A DNA stretch of 64,000 bases from Dictyobacter aurantiacus (GCF_003967515.1 NZ_BIFQ01000001.1:868001-932000); one strand, 5' to 3'. Shown: positions 1 to 9,105, counted from the stretch's first letter. The notes: generated by a model not told the origin, from the letters alone. Translations and numbers: made by a program.

Positions 1-719
1 CCACTTTTGATGACAGGCCAGGTGCGCGTAGGCAGCGCCTGGCCCAGTCTGGCGTGAACCTGCAGGCGCAGGTCACGCAGTCGTCCATAGAGTTCCGTCC
101 CCGGACAATCGGTCCCATAAAAGTCGCGATGCCCGAAAATAGCATTGGCATTGAGGCCATATTGTTGACAGACATATGTGCATAAATTGACTAAAGAGAT
201 CCAGAGAGCATCAGGAGGAAGAGCAGCATTATAGTTGCCTTCATTTTCAATGCCCACCGCGTAGCTGTTAAGTATGGGGCAATGAGAACCGCGCACGAAG
301 TAGTCTCGCGCCTGCAGCATTTGCAGGCTCTTATGACGCCCTTCCATGATGTAGCCACCACGGCTGATAGTGAAATGCTGGCCTGTATCGATCCACCCAT
401 TGGCGAAGTGATATTGCTGGATTGAGCGTCCCAGCGCATATGCTTCGCTGCGCGAATAATTGATCGTATTGAGGGTATCGGTATGATGAATCAGGATGGT
501 GGTCGGCTTATAAGGGAGGATTGTATTTGGTCCCTTGGCTGGCTGCGCGCCCCACGTAGCGGTACTGGCAATCAAGGGAGCCGCGGAAACATCTGGTTGA
601 GAGAAGAGCATGAGTTGCACACCACCCAGTGTGGCCAGGGTTCCGGCGCCAAGCTTGATCAACGTGCGACGATCCAACCTACAGGTCTGTTGATTCGCTT
701 TCGCGGGGGTATCATCCAT
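1..719 (-). CDS. Secreted N-acetylmuramoyl-L-alanine amidase / peptidoglycan-recognition-like protein (partial, C-terminus beyond window)
   Basis: The gene runs off the left edge of the window; about 239 residues are visible. The N-terminus carries a twin-arginine-like signal (RRTLIK near residue 17, then a hydrophobic stretch), so export by Tat is likely. The rest matches the Amidase_2/PGRP fold: ILIHHTDT near residue 75 supplies the first zinc His, NEGNYN follows in mid-domain, and GHRDFYGTDCPG supplies the later His and Cys ligands. The family cleaves the MurNAc-L-Ala bond of peptidoglycan or binds it. I chose the ATG at 719 because AAAGGA lies 7 bases before it; an in-frame ATG at 740 has no such site. 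Without the end of the gene, additional cell-wall-binding domains cannot be judged. Confidence 0.8.
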   Translation of the reverse strand, partial: MDDTPAKANQQTCRLDRRTLIKLGAGTLATLGGVQLMLFSQPDVSAAPLIASTATWGAQPAKGPNTILPYKPTTILIHHTDTLNTINYSRSEAYALGRSIQQYHFANGWIDTGQHFTISRGGYIMEGRHKSLQMLQARDYFVRGSHCPILNSYAVGIENEGNYNAALPPDALWISLVNLCTYVCQQYGLNANAIFGHRDFYGTDCPGTELYGRLRDLRLQVHARLGQALPTRTWPVIKS

Positions 720-960
720 CGCTTGATCCTTTACTTTCATAAGACAAACAGCATCATGCAACAGACAAAGAGCGCGAACCTTCAGAGGCACTGCACTTGA
801 GTTATTCCATTTCTCTTACAAAGAAGCATATCCGATTTTTATCAATAAATCCAGCTTTCAACCCCTTTGTTTTATAACAAATTTACTTTCTAATTTTTGC
901 TTGTGCTACATAGTGATAAGTAAATGAAGCTCTATGAGGAATGGAAATGGAATATTAAAG

Positions 961-1006
961 AGGAGAGATGCAAGAGAATATATCAATATTCTCTTGCATC
1001 TCTCCT
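961..1006. terminator. Long perfect hairpin (21-bp stem, 4-nt loop)
   Basis: Bases 961-981 are the exact reverse complement of 986-1006, with loop ATCA. It lies just beyond the 3' end of the minus-strand remnant at 1058. Read on the minus strand it is followed by a short T-rich stretch, so it could act as an intrinsic terminator. The perfect 21-bp stem is longer than most terminators. Confidence 0.6.
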
Positions 1007-1057
1007 CTTGGCTGGTATCTGGTGGTTCTTCAGGTGCCAGATCAGAGAGCCTTCAGC

Positions 1058-1835
1058 TTATATATTCCAGTCGCCGTATTGCAGGACATAGACGAGGGCC
1101 CAGTCCTGGTCATTGGCCACAGGGTCCGCTATATGTGCCGGGTTTCCGTCAACACAGCCAGGATAGACGAAGGCGCATGTAGCGGAACCGTCATCGGCAA
1201 AATTAACCAAGTTCGCCTTCAAAATGGCGTCCGCCATCGCTTTTGCATTGGGGCAATCGATCCTTTTTGGTAGCCGCTCCAGCACAGCCGCATTCAATAC
1301 GCTCCAATAGTGAGGGAAGACATCCCCCCACAGATGCAATGCTCCAAACCAGTAGCCATCCCAGTGACGGATAGGAATGTGGCGCAGGCGCGCATGTGGT
1401 TGCGGACCCGCGAAGGCCAGCAGCCAGGGCAAGCGCTCCTGAATCGCGGCCAGATATGTATCAGAAGGGTTAAGGTGATACGCCGAGATCAGGAGCTGCA
1501 GCAGAGGAGCCACTATAGATTGTTCGTAATTAACCTCGTGCGCGGGCAGATCAATTCCCACCGATAGGAAATAATCTGCGTGGACCAGCACCTGTTGGCG
1601 CAAGCGCTCGGCTCGCTCTTCCTCGGCCCGTTCTCCTCAGTTGCGCAATGACCGCTTCAGCGCTCTCTGCTACTCCAACCGCCAGGAATTTGGAGCCACC
1701 CAGTTCATAGTAGCGCTCAAGAATAGAGCAGGCGGTCGACCAATCTTCGTGATTACTATAGAGGTGATAATGATTCAAAAAGTAATCAACAAACCAGGGT
1801 TTATTTTGTTTGCAATCAATTTTTGGATATCGCAA
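1058..1835 (-). pseudogene. Frameshifted remnant of an uncharacterised protein
   Basis: Two overlapping reading frames appear to be one former gene. The first frame (from 1835) reads through WFVDYFLNHYHLYSN and ILERYYELGGSKF up to about 1635. The sequence then continues sensibly only in another frame (AERLRQQVLVHADYFLSVG onward to 1058), which points to a one-base indel near 1620-1640. The second part is rich in Trp, His and Tyr (RHWDGYWFGALHLWGDVFPHYW) and in predicted helices, faintly like an alpha/alpha-barrel glycosidase, but I do not recognise the family with confidence. The N-terminus probably begins inside a larger ancestral protein, because the upstream DNA is AT-rich and lacks a ribosome binding site. 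Confidence 0.5.
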
Positions 1836-1947
1836 TATACACTGAGATGCATGTTACTTTTCTATGCATTTCGTCGTATTTTCACTATAGAAAATTTCAT
1901 CTCTATTTCCTGATATATTATTCATTTCCCACATAGAAAGATAGTTT

Positions 1948-3102
1948 ATGAACACAGAGGCTACAGAGAGTGCGTTATTGACTCCACACGCAACAACTTC
2001 TAATCGCCACCCTCATCAACCTGATATTGATCATCTGTTACCATATACACCTGGCGAATCGTTGCAGACCTTTAGCCAACGCACCGGCATTCCTGCGAAC
2101 AAAGTCATTAAGTTGAACGCCAATGAAAGTCCTTATGGTCCAGTTCCCTCTGCATTACAGATGTTACGAGACCATGACTGGTATAATCAGTATCCTGACG
2201 TCCAGGCCCAGGTGCTCACCGAAGCGATCTCTCGCTATACGGGAGTTGAGGGTGCGCATGTTGTACTGGGTCATGGCAGTATGGAGGTGATCCGCCTCCT
2301 CTGGTCTTTGTTTCTCAGTCCAGGGGATGAGATCATTACCTGCTCGCCGACGTTCTCGCTCTATACTTCAGCGACTCGCGAACGGAGAGCACATTTACGC
2401 AATATCCCACGTCGGGCTGATTACTCTATCGATCTGGCTGCGGTCCTGGCCGAGTTGACGCCAGCAGCCCGCATGATCGTACTGTGCTCACCCAATAATC
2501 CGACTGGAAATCCGCTTCCGGAAGAGGAGCTTCTTACTCTGCTCAAGACGGGACTGATCGTGGTTGTGGACGAAGCATATGTCGAGTTTTCGAGTCATCC
2601 AACCGGCTATGCACACCTCGTTCCTCACTATCAGAATCTGGTCGTCATCCGCACATTCAGCAAGTGGGCTGGTCTGGCAGGTCTACGTGTGGGCTATGGA
2701 CTCTTTCCTGAGTGGATTGTAAACTCTGCTCGACAGGCCCAGTATCCCTTTGCGGTTAACGTCGCCGGTCACCTGGCTGCTACAGCTACCTTGAACCATC
2801 TTGATGAGGCACGTGAACGTGTACAGTGGATCATTGAAGAACGTGAACGGCTCTCCCACGTCCTGGCGAGCTATCCTTTCCTGCACCCAATCCCTTCGGA
2901 GGGCAACTTTATTCTGGCCCGCATAGATCATCAGCAGGTTAGCCTCTGTCAGTTCCAAAACACAATGGAAAAGCATGGTCTCCTGCTGCGCTACTTCCCA
3001 CTTCTAGATAAACACCATGACTACGTTCGTGTTACTGTGGGCCTGCCAGAACATACTACCCGTCTGGCACAAGCCATTGAGCAGATAGATGTGGCTCTAT
3101 AA
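1948..3102 (+). CDS. hisC: Histidinol-phosphate aminotransferase
   Basis: A 384-residue class I/II PLP-dependent aminotransferase. It converts imidazole-acetol phosphate plus glutamate to histidinol phosphate in histidine synthesis (family knowledge). Seen in the sequence: substrate-binding KLNANESPYGP near residue 50, SPNNPTGNPLP, VDEAYVEF with the cofactor Asp, the Schiff-base lysine K239 in TFSKWAGLAGLRVGYG, and a C-terminal RVTVGLPE with the phosphate-binding Arg. Length fits the family. It stands alone without other his genes, so a role on a related amino-acid phosphate substrate cannot be excluded. The start has only a weak AGAAAG-type ribosome site. Confidence 0.9.
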   Translation: MNTEATESALLTPHATTSNRHPHQPDIDHLLPYTPGESLQTFSQRTGIPANKVIKLNANESPYGPVPSALQMLRDHDWYNQYPDVQAQVLTEAISRYTGVEGAHVVLGHGSMEVIRLLWSLFLSPGDEIITCSPTFSLYTSATRERRAHLRNIPRRADYSIDLAAVLAELTPAARMIVLCSPNNPTGNPLPEEELLTLLKTGLIVVVDEAYVEFSSHPTGYAHLVPHYQNLVVIRTFSKWAGLAGLRVGYGLFPEWIVNSARQAQYPFAVNVAGHLAATATLNHLDEARERVQWIIEERERLSHVLASYPFLHPIPSEGNFILARIDHQQVSLCQFQNTMEKHGLLLRYFPLLDKHHDYVRVTVGLPEHTTRLAQAIEQIDVAL

Positions 3103-3373
3103 ATATGCATAGAGGTTACCTTTTTTCTTTAAGCCGTGTTCTGTATAAGACCCGAAATAGGAATATAAATTTGTATAAGAGTGAATTAAACCAGCAATCC
3201 GATATAGAATTGAAAGGACCAGCACAAGATGAACAATTTATTGCCCGCCTTCAATCAGATCTGCTGCCTTATCCCTTGCCCGGCCGCCCTCCTCGCCTTT
3301 GCGCTTCCATTGATGTCTTTAGCTGTACAAAAAAGACGCCAGAAATCACATACAGCAATTGACAGTTAAGTAT

Positions 3374-3427
3374 ACACAAAAGAGGGAGGCCATTATACAT
3401 ATGCATGATGGCCTCCCTCTTTTGTGT
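3374..3427. terminator. Bidirectional hairpin terminator
   Basis: Bases 3374-3393 pair perfectly with 3408-3427 (20 bp, 14-nt loop), with A-rich and T-rich flanks inside the stem. It lies downstream of the small minus-strand gene ending at 3459 and about 270 bases after hisC. Confidence 0.65.
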
Positions 3428-3458
3428 GGCTCTATCAGCTATTATTCTATTCCTATCC

Positions 3459-3641
3459 TTAGACGGCTGTTGTTCTATTGGTGGCAACGATATCCTCATG
3501 TACAAAGAAGCCAACCGCAATAGCGACAATACCAATAATGAGATGGAAGACATTGTCGCCCGCGTTAACGTGCATAAGACCAAACCAATCACAACAAAGA
3601 TGATCCCAAGGGTCAACAATACGATTCGGTGTCCAAACCAT
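3459..3641 (-). pseudogene. Small membrane protein, DUF4383-like, probably carrying two compensating frameshifts
   Basis: A 60-codon frame starts with MVWTPNRIV and ends with NAGDNVFHLIIGIVAIAVGFF, a hydrophobic helix. A strong AGGAGGA lies 6 bases before the ATG at 3641. The middle of this frame (DPWDHLCCDWFG) is not membrane-like, whereas the neighbouring frame over the same bases reads LTLGIIFVVIGLV, which would join the two ends into a coherent two-helix protein. This suggests one indel near 3620 and a compensating one near 3575. The His-Asn-rich H-V-N-A-G-D-N-V-F-H segment resembles the core of DUF4383 membrane proteins. Function unknown; whether the product is still made is uncertain. 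Confidence 0.45.
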
Positions 3642-3794
3642 AATCATTCCTCCTCATTAATATTAGACATACATATACAATTCCTCACGTAATTTCTTAT
3701 AAAAATTTTCATTCTCCTATTACTATACTTTTATATGATATCCTCTTGATTCTTCTATTATCCACAACTAATACATAAAATAGATCATAATCTA

Positions 3795-3979
3795 TAGACT
3801 CCGCGCCTCCAGCCCTGATACTACACGCCTGCGGGGCTCAGATGCCTGTGTAGCGTTGGTGCATGGGTGCGCGAATGCGCACCCATGCACCAACGCAAAA
3901 AAACCGTGCGGCCGCTGCGCGGCAGCACGGGTGAGAGCGCTCACGTGTCCCCACGATGACGAGAGTCAGATACATTCTA
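3795..3979 (+). repeat. Hairpin-rich dispersed repeat, copy A
   Basis: One of three related ~200-bp copies (others at 4987 and 11920). It has a central perfect hairpin (about 3855-3895, 19-bp arms built on TTGGTGCAT), then CCGTGCGGCCGC, a GAGCGCTCACGTG stretch, and a right end GAGTCAGATACATTCT shared with the other copies. The left end is more diverged than in copies B and C. No reading frame is conserved. It looks like a non-autonomous mobile element or a structured intergenic repeat. Confidence 0.6.
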
Positions 3980-4079
3980 CAAAAAATAAGCAATAATCAG
4001 ATGAGAATCTTGATCAGCGGAAATGCTATCTGAATGGTCATTTAACTGTTACTCTAATTCGAGGGAGTAGATGATGAGC

Positions 4080-4709
4080 TTATTGTAATTTACTGCCGAA
4101 GATAGCATCTTTCTTGAGCTCTTCACGCAGATAGCGCTTGGCACGATTAAAGTATGTTTTAGCTGTGGCTTCTGGAATACCCATGATGCGTCCAATGTCT
4201 CCAAAGCGAAGGTTTGATGTATAGCGTAAAAGCACAACGGTCTTCATTTTTACAGAAAGGGTCGAAATGGCGCGCTCCAGCTTTTCCTGCAAGACATGTT
4301 GTTCGCATAGCTCGTCGATAGGCGTTGCTGCATCAGGCATATCAAAAGCCACCTCCTCTCCACGGTCATTCTCAGAGATAAGCTGGGAGAAATGCATGCA
4401 GAGCTTATTATGACCGTGCCTCACTTCATCAACACAGCAATTATGAGCCACGTGATATAGCCAGGGCTTGAGAGGCTTGGAGGCATCTAATTGTGGTAGA
4501 GCGATATAAAATCGCAGAAACACATCCTGTAATGTATCACCAGCTTGCTCATAATCATTCAGAAAATGATAGATGAAATGAAACAGCGGCTTTTCATAGC
4601 GCTTTACAAGATCAGCAAATACCTCCCGATTCCCAGCAAGCACAAGTTTTACTAATGCCGCATCAGAAACGGTAGCCTCGTTTTTATGTGAATATTGGGT
4701 ATGGACCAT
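4080..4709 (-). CDS. RNA polymerase sigma factor, ECF (sigma-70) family
   Basis: About 209 residues. Region 2 is visible in the first half (DLVKRYEKPLFHFIYHFLND then LQDVFLRFYIALPQL and KPWLYHVAHNCCVDEVR), and region 4 in the last third (LSVKMKTVVLLRYTSNLRFGDIGRIMGIPEATAKTYFNRAKRYLREEL), a helix-turn-helix that reads the -35 element. The family directs RNA polymerase to stress or envelope promoters. ATG at 4709 was chosen: AAGGA lies about 10 bases upstream; a TTG at 4715 is possible. No anti-sigma gene is adjacent, which is unusual for the family, so the controlling partner is not apparent here. Confidence 0.9.
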   Translation of the reverse strand: MVHTQYSHKNEATVSDAALVKLVLAGNREVFADLVKRYEKPLFHFIYHFLNDYEQAGDTLQDVFLRFYIALPQLDASKPLKPWLYHVAHNCCVDEVRHGHNKLCMHFSQLISENDRGEEVAFDMPDAATPIDELCEQHVLQEKLERAISTLSVKMKTVVLLRYTSNLRFGDIGRIMGIPEATAKTYFNRAKRYLREELKKDAIFGSKLQ

Positions 4710-4942
4710 AAGCAAAGTTTCCTTAACTACCAGCTATCTATCTCAAGTTGGGGTTATAACATCTTTAAGAGGTTTATGCCAATAAGGTTACCACCTTAGC
4801 AATAAAAAGTCTATGGAATTTCCAGGAATTAAAAGTGATCAATACCCATTTTAATCGAATACTAATCGAATACGCCGATTATTAGAAACAGCAGAGCAAT
4901 GCCATGTACTGCTGAGAATAAATGCATAAAGCAGCTTTTTTG

Positions 4943-4975
4943 CCTGATCAATACAGGAGATACCTGATCAATACA
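4943..4975. repeat. Short tandem duplication
   Basis: The 13-mer CCTGATCAATACA occurs at 4943-4955 and again at 4963-4975 (20-base period), directly before repeat copy B. It may be a scar of insertion or replication slippage. Confidence 0.5.
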
Positions 4976-4986
4976 AAACATAAATG

Positions 4987-5187
4987 AGAGCGTGTCTTAC
5001 TCTCATCGTATAGAGGCACGTGAGCGCCCCCCCCGCACGGGTGGCCGCTGACGCGGCCGCGCTGGTTTTGTGTGTTGATGCAACAGGAGCACGGGTGCAA
5101 CCCCCGTTGCACCACTCGGTTGAGCACCGCAGGTGCGAAAACCCATGCAGGCCGCAGGCCATCATTATGAGAGTCAGACACGTTCTG
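4987..5187 (-). repeat. Hairpin-rich dispersed repeat, copy B (inverted relative to A and C)
   Basis: Read on the minus strand it matches copy C over most of its length: GTGTCTGACTCTCAT at the start, GGCCTGC, GGTTTTCGCACCTGCGG, TGCTCA, an imperfect central hairpin, CACAAAACC, GCGGCCGCG and GCGCTCACGTGC. Its ends (AGAGCGTGTC and AGAACGTGTC) form imperfect inverted repeats. It abuts the truncated SDR gene at 5193, so it marks the breakpoint of that gene. Confidence 0.65.
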
Positions 5188-5192
5188 AATCA

Positions 5193-5599
5193 GCACCTTT
5201 TCAATGTTCTTCTGCACTAAAACAGCGCTCAAGCATCTGCAGTCGGAGAGCGCCATTGTGAATACCACGTCAGTAGCGGCCGATCAAGGCAATCCAACGC
5301 TCCTTGATTACGCCAGCACGAAAGGCGCCATTGTCGCCTTCACTCGCTCACTGTCGCAGGCATTGGTTCAAAAGGGGATCCGTGTCAACGCGGTCGCCCC
5401 AGGTCCTATCTGGACCCCGTTAATCCCCGCGACGATGCCAGAGGAGCAGGTCAAACAGTTTGGTCGGCAGACGCCAATGCAACGAGCGGGCCAGCCAGAA
5501 GAGGTGGCAACAAACTATGTCTTTCTGGCGTCAAATGACGCTTCCTATGTGACCGGCCAGGTTCTCCATGTTGATGGTGGCATGAGCACCAGCAGCTAG
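5193..5599 (+). pseudogene. Short-chain dehydrogenase/reductase, C-terminal half only
   Basis: About 130 residues remain of a protein family normally about 250-290 residues long. What is left contains the catalytic region (INTTS-like NTTSVAADQ, then YASTK with Tyr and Lys), the SLSQALVQKGIRVNAVAPGPIWTPL segment and the C-terminal ASYVTGQVLHVDGGM. This matches the YhdG/glucose-dehydrogenase-like SDR subgroup. The NAD-binding GxxxGxG half is absent; homology begins right where repeat copy B ends. The protein cannot bind the cofactor and is almost surely non-functional. Confidence 0.85.
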
Positions 5600-5683
5600 A
5601 ACCAGTCACGACCAGGGGAACCAGAAGCAGCATGTTGCAGTCATCCTCTCAAAAGGGTGGCTGCAACATAAGATAGTAGAGAC

Positions 5684-6442
5684 TCAGACAAACGATCGAA
5701 CGGCTGCGGCCAGTTCAGCGGGTGAATTATAGTTCACATCGTGGGCCGCTCTTTTAATTACGGTCAGTTTTCCCTGCGGAAGCATCTGTGTTACATATTC
5801 GGCCCACTCCTGCGGAACCACCGTATCCCATGTGCCACGTACGACCAGGGTAGGAAGCTCCATCTGCGCCAGGTATACCTCTATGCTATCCTCAAGCCCA
5901 TAGTGAAAGGTGGCCGCGAAACGGCGAAAGCCAATCTCCATGAAATCTCGCAGCACCATGGGATAGAGCGATACAGGCTCACGAAGCACATTCACCAGCC
6001 AGCGGCCGATCTCCTGGCGGGCGGTACGCGCGCGTACATCCATAGTAGGGCTAACCAGGATGGCCGCCTGGATGCGATCTGGATGACGAACGGCAAAGCG
6101 TGCAATGATCTGACACCCCAGGGAATTCCCGAGCAAGACCGCCTGTGGGAGTCCGACCGTTGTCATCCATGCCGCCAGGGTGTCGGACATCTCGTCCAGA
6201 TCCTGGTAGTGATCCGGCTTCTGGCTTTTACCGAAGCCCGGCAATTCGGGAAGATAGACATGATAGTCAGGCGCCAGTTGCTCTGCCGTTGGCGTCATAT
6301 ATCGACTCGAAACGACCAGCCCATGAACCATGACAATGGTTGGCCGATCGGGAACGGGGCGCTGATATGGAACACGATAATGCATGGCACAGCCTGCTAC
6401 CAGCGCCCATTTACTTTCCATGTTTTTTTTCGCCTGTCTCAT
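5684..6442 (-). CDS. Alpha/beta hydrolase
   Basis: A 252-residue alpha/beta-hydrolase fold enzyme without a signal peptide. The triad is visible: nucleophile S107 in GNSLG, D206 in GTWDTVVP and H234 in AAHDVNY; the oxyanion loop is MVHGLV at residues 38-43. It is divergent from the next hydrolase gene at 6609, separated by about 160 bases. The two share the same fold and similar size and may be distant paralogues. The substrate cannot be inferred; relatives include esterases, lactonases and C-C hydrolases. The start at 6442 has no strong ribosome site; an internal ATG 7 codons later is an alternative. Confidence 0.85.
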   Translation of the reverse strand: MRQAKKNMESKWALVAGCAMHYRVPYQRPVPDRPTIVMVHGLVVSSRYMTPTAEQLAPDYHVYLPELPGFGKSQKPDHYQDLDEMSDTLAAWMTTVGLPQAVLLGNSLGCQIIARFAVRHPDRIQAAILVSPTMDVRARTARQEIGRWLVNVLREPVSLYPMVLRDFMEIGFRRFAATFHYGLEDSIEVYLAQMELPTLVVRGTWDTVVPQEWAEYVTQMLPQGKLTVIKRAAHDVNYNSPAELAAAVRSFV

Positions 6443-6608
6443 TGTGTATAGATACGAAGTGCAACGCGAATGGGATGCAGATCGTGAAAAAAAGGGACGG
6501 CAAATTGCTTCTCATTCTCTATGAATGCACCTATATAAAAAAAGCTAGATATCTATTAAAAAGGAGCTCAATATCGATACGCAACAACTTAGAACGCCAG
6601 AGCTACGG

Positions 6609-7352
6609 ATGGTGCAGGTCGAGGACTACCAGGTGCGCTACCAGGTATTGGGAGAGGGAGAGCCGTTGATCCTGGTACATGGTCTCTCGGGTTCGATGCG
6701 CTGGTGGAACCGCAATGTTCAGGCACTTGCGCAGGATCATCGCGTCTATCTGATCGATCTGCCAGGCTTCGGCACTATGAGCCGGGTGCGCAATCGCTTC
6801 GCCATCGTACATGTCGCTCGCTGGCTGCTCGCATGGATGGAAGCGGTAGAAATCCAACGAGCGCATTTTATCGGGCACTCCATGGGGGGATACATCTGTA
6901 TCTGGATTGCGGCCCACCGTTCCGAGGTTGTTGAGCGCCTGATCTTGATCTCACCTGCGGTACTCTCGAAGATCCATACGGTATGGGGGTATACACGTCC
7001 TCTGCTAACAGCCGTGCGCTATATAAAGCGGGGCTTCTTCACTATTCTGGCGTTTGATGCCCTGCGAACTGGCCCTTTCACCCTGCTCCGGGCTGCTCAT
7101 GACCTTCTCTCAGTTGACGCGCAAGAGGATATTATCAATATTCAAGCCCCTACCCTCCTGATCTGGGGAGAACATGACACGCTGGTTCCACCATCTATAG
7201 GAAAAATATTGTGCACCAAAATCACAGATTCCTACCTGGTGGTATTAAAGGATGCCAGCCATGTGAGCATGTATGACCAACCAGAACAATTTAACCGGCT
7301 CGCAGAGGCCTTTCTTAAAGGCCAACCGCTTGATGAAGCCTCCTCCTGTTAG
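6609..7352 (+). CDS. Alpha/beta hydrolase
   Basis: A 247-residue alpha/beta hydrolase. Motifs: ILVHGLSGS oxyanion loop (residues 21-29), nucleophile S91 in GHSMGG, D190 in WGEHDTLVP and H218 in DASHVSMY. The first good ATG is at 6609, but it lacks a ribosome site. An ideal AAGGAG lies upstream, spaced 6 bases from an in-frame ATC (about 6573) that would add about 12 residues (IDTQQLRTPELR). The true start may therefore be an ATC codon or a mutated ATG. A strong hairpin terminator follows at 7356. Substrate unknown. Confidence 0.85.
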   Translation: MVQVEDYQVRYQVLGEGEPLILVHGLSGSMRWWNRNVQALAQDHRVYLIDLPGFGTMSRVRNRFAIVHVARWLLAWMEAVEIQRAHFIGHSMGGYICIWIAAHRSEVVERLILISPAVLSKIHTVWGYTRPLLTAVRYIKRGFFTILAFDALRTGPFTLLRAAHDLLSVDAQEDIINIQAPTLLIWGEHDTLVPPSIGKILCTKITDSYLVVLKDASHVSMYDQPEQFNRLAEAFLKGQPLDEASSC

Positions 7353-7355
7353 CCT

Positions 7356-7402
7356 GTCCCCACGCTCCTGGCGTGGGGACGCCTGCGTTCCCCATTCTTT
7401 TT
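7356..7402 (+). terminator. Intrinsic terminator after hydrolase gene
   Basis: Ten-base perfect stem GTCCCCACGC / GCGTGGGGAC (7356-7365 with 7371-7380) and a T-run at about 7396-7402. It begins a few bases after the stop codon of the hydrolase gene. Confidence 0.75.
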
Positions 7403-7604
7403 TGATAGTGGTGCCGCAGGGACGTGTCATACATTCTCCTAAAATGTCAATAGATCACATTAGTAACACGGAGATGATTCAAAAACGTGTCAGTTTGCGC
7501 CATTGCCAGTACGAAGCAAGGAAATAAAGATACTTTTCCCTCACCATTAACGTGTTCACTGCGAGGAGCTGAGTGCTCATTGAAATTCCAGAGGGGAGCA
7601 TGCT

Positions 7605-8951
7605 ATGACAGAAACTCGTGTAACGATGGTCGCGGATGCCATTCGAGAGGTAGCCCATCCGCTCACTGGTGCTATTGCAGACTATGATCACTTATTAGAT
7701 ATGATTGGTGATGCGCGCTTTGTACTAATCGGTGAAGCCTCTCATGGTACCAGAGAATTCTACCGGGAACGAGCCATGATCACGCAACGCCTGATCCAGG
7801 AGAAAGATTTTACCGTTGTCGCCGTTGAAGCCGATTGGCCGGATGCCTATCGCGTCAATCGCTATGTCCGTGGTGTCAATGATGATAGCGATGCCCGCAT
7901 GGCGCTGGATGGCTTTAAACGCTTCCCCAGCTGGATGTGGCGCAATACAGAGGTGCTCGCGTTTGTAGAATGGCTGCGCAACTACAATATGCAGCTGCCA
8001 GCTTCGGCCACCAGAACAGGATTTTATGGCCTCGATCTCTATAGCCTCTATGCATCCATGGAAGCTGTGATTGATTATCTGCAACGCATAGATCCTGAAG
8101 CAGCTAAACGGGCCCGGACACGCTATGCCTGCTTTGGATCACCCACACAAGATAGCCAGTCTTATGGGTATGCCGCTAACTTCGGTCTGACCCCAACCTG
8201 CGAGAATGAGGTGATCGGCCAGCTCCAGGAACTGCAGCAGAAGGCGGCTGACTACGTTCAGCGTGATGGACGGGTAGCGGAGGATGAATTTTTCTACGCG
8301 GAACAAAACGCACGCCTTGCCTGGGATGCGGAGAAATACTATCGCAGCATCTATAGAGGATCGGTCGAGTCGTGGAATATACGTGATCGCCACATGGCAA
8401 GAACGCTTGATGACCTGGTCGCCTACCTTGATCACTATCACGAGCCAACAAAGGTGGTGGTCTGGGCCCACAACTCTCATCTTGGCGATGCCCGCGCGAC
8501 ATCCATGGGAACAGAGGGCGAATTAAACGTCGGGCAGCTTGCGCGTGAAGCTCATGGGGAGCAGGTGCGCAACATCGGCTTTACCACCTATAGCGGCACG
8601 GTTACGGCTGCCTCGAACTGGGACCGGCCGGTGGAACACAAACGAGTGCGACCCGCGCTCGACGATAGTTACGAAATGCTGTTCCATCAAACCAACCTGC
8701 CGAAATTCTGGCTGGATCTTCATGCCAATGCACGGGTGGTAACCAGCTTAAAGGGTCCGCATTTAGAACGTGCTATCGGAGTAGTCTATCTCCCGCACAG
8801 CGAGCGCATCAGTCATTACTTCTATGCACGCCTACCCGAACAATTTGATGCCATCATCCACTTTGACCATACCCATGCCCTGGAACCCTTAGAACCAACA
8901 GCATTGTGGCATGACAAAGAGGTTGAGGAAACCTTCCCAACCGGCATATAA
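7605..8951 (+). CDS. Erythromycin esterase family protein
   Basis: A 448-residue cytoplasmic protein of the erythromycin-esterase (EreA-like) superfamily. Hallmarks: FVLIGEASHGTREFYRERA near residue 43 with the conserved Glu and His, VVAVEADWPDAYRVNRYV, the long central helical region, VVVWAHNSHLGDARAT with a second conserved His, and LPHSERISHYF near the end. Ere enzymes open the macrolide lactone, but most relatives in soil bacteria have no proven macrolide activity and are often fused or linked to phosphoribosyltransferases; none is linked here. GGGGAG precedes the ATG. Resistance should not be assumed from the family name. Confidence 0.85.
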   Translation: MTETRVTMVADAIREVAHPLTGAIADYDHLLDMIGDARFVLIGEASHGTREFYRERAMITQRLIQEKDFTVVAVEADWPDAYRVNRYVRGVNDDSDARMALDGFKRFPSWMWRNTEVLAFVEWLRNYNMQLPASATRTGFYGLDLYSLYASMEAVIDYLQRIDPEAAKRARTRYACFGSPTQDSQSYGYAANFGLTPTCENEVIGQLQELQQKAADYVQRDGRVAEDEFFYAEQNARLAWDAEKYYRSIYRGSVESWNIRDRHMARTLDDLVAYLDHYHEPTKVVVWAHNSHLGDARATSMGTEGELNVGQLAREAHGEQVRNIGFTTYSGTVTAASNWDRPVEHKRVRPALDDSYEMLFHQTNLPKFWLDLHANARVVTSLKGPHLERAIGVVYLPHSERISHYFYARLPEQFDAIIHFDHTHALEPLEPTALWHDKEVEETFPTGI

Positions 8952-9043
8952 GTTTGCCGTTCTAAAAAGATTGATGCACACGAATAACACCAAAAAGAGA
9001 AAATAACGTGTCAGTCTGTATGTAGCAGTGCTTGTATTTGGAT

Positions 9044-9080
9044 GCCACGAGGAATGTATCGCATTGCGATACATTCCTCG
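9044..9080. terminator. Long perfect hairpin
   Basis: About 18 bp of perfect inverted complementarity (CACGAGGAATGTATCGCA and its complement) around a single-base centre, about 90 bases after the erythromycin-esterase gene. No clear T-run follows, so it may be a terminator or a processing or binding site. Confidence 0.5.
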
Positions 9081-9105
9081 TGATAATCATTGTAGAGCAA
9101 CCTGT

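Noticed and set aside
5741..6451. 236-codon plus-strand frame
   Set aside because: It lies opposite the alpha/beta hydrolase whose triad motifs are intact; the plus frame has no motif and an unlikely composition.
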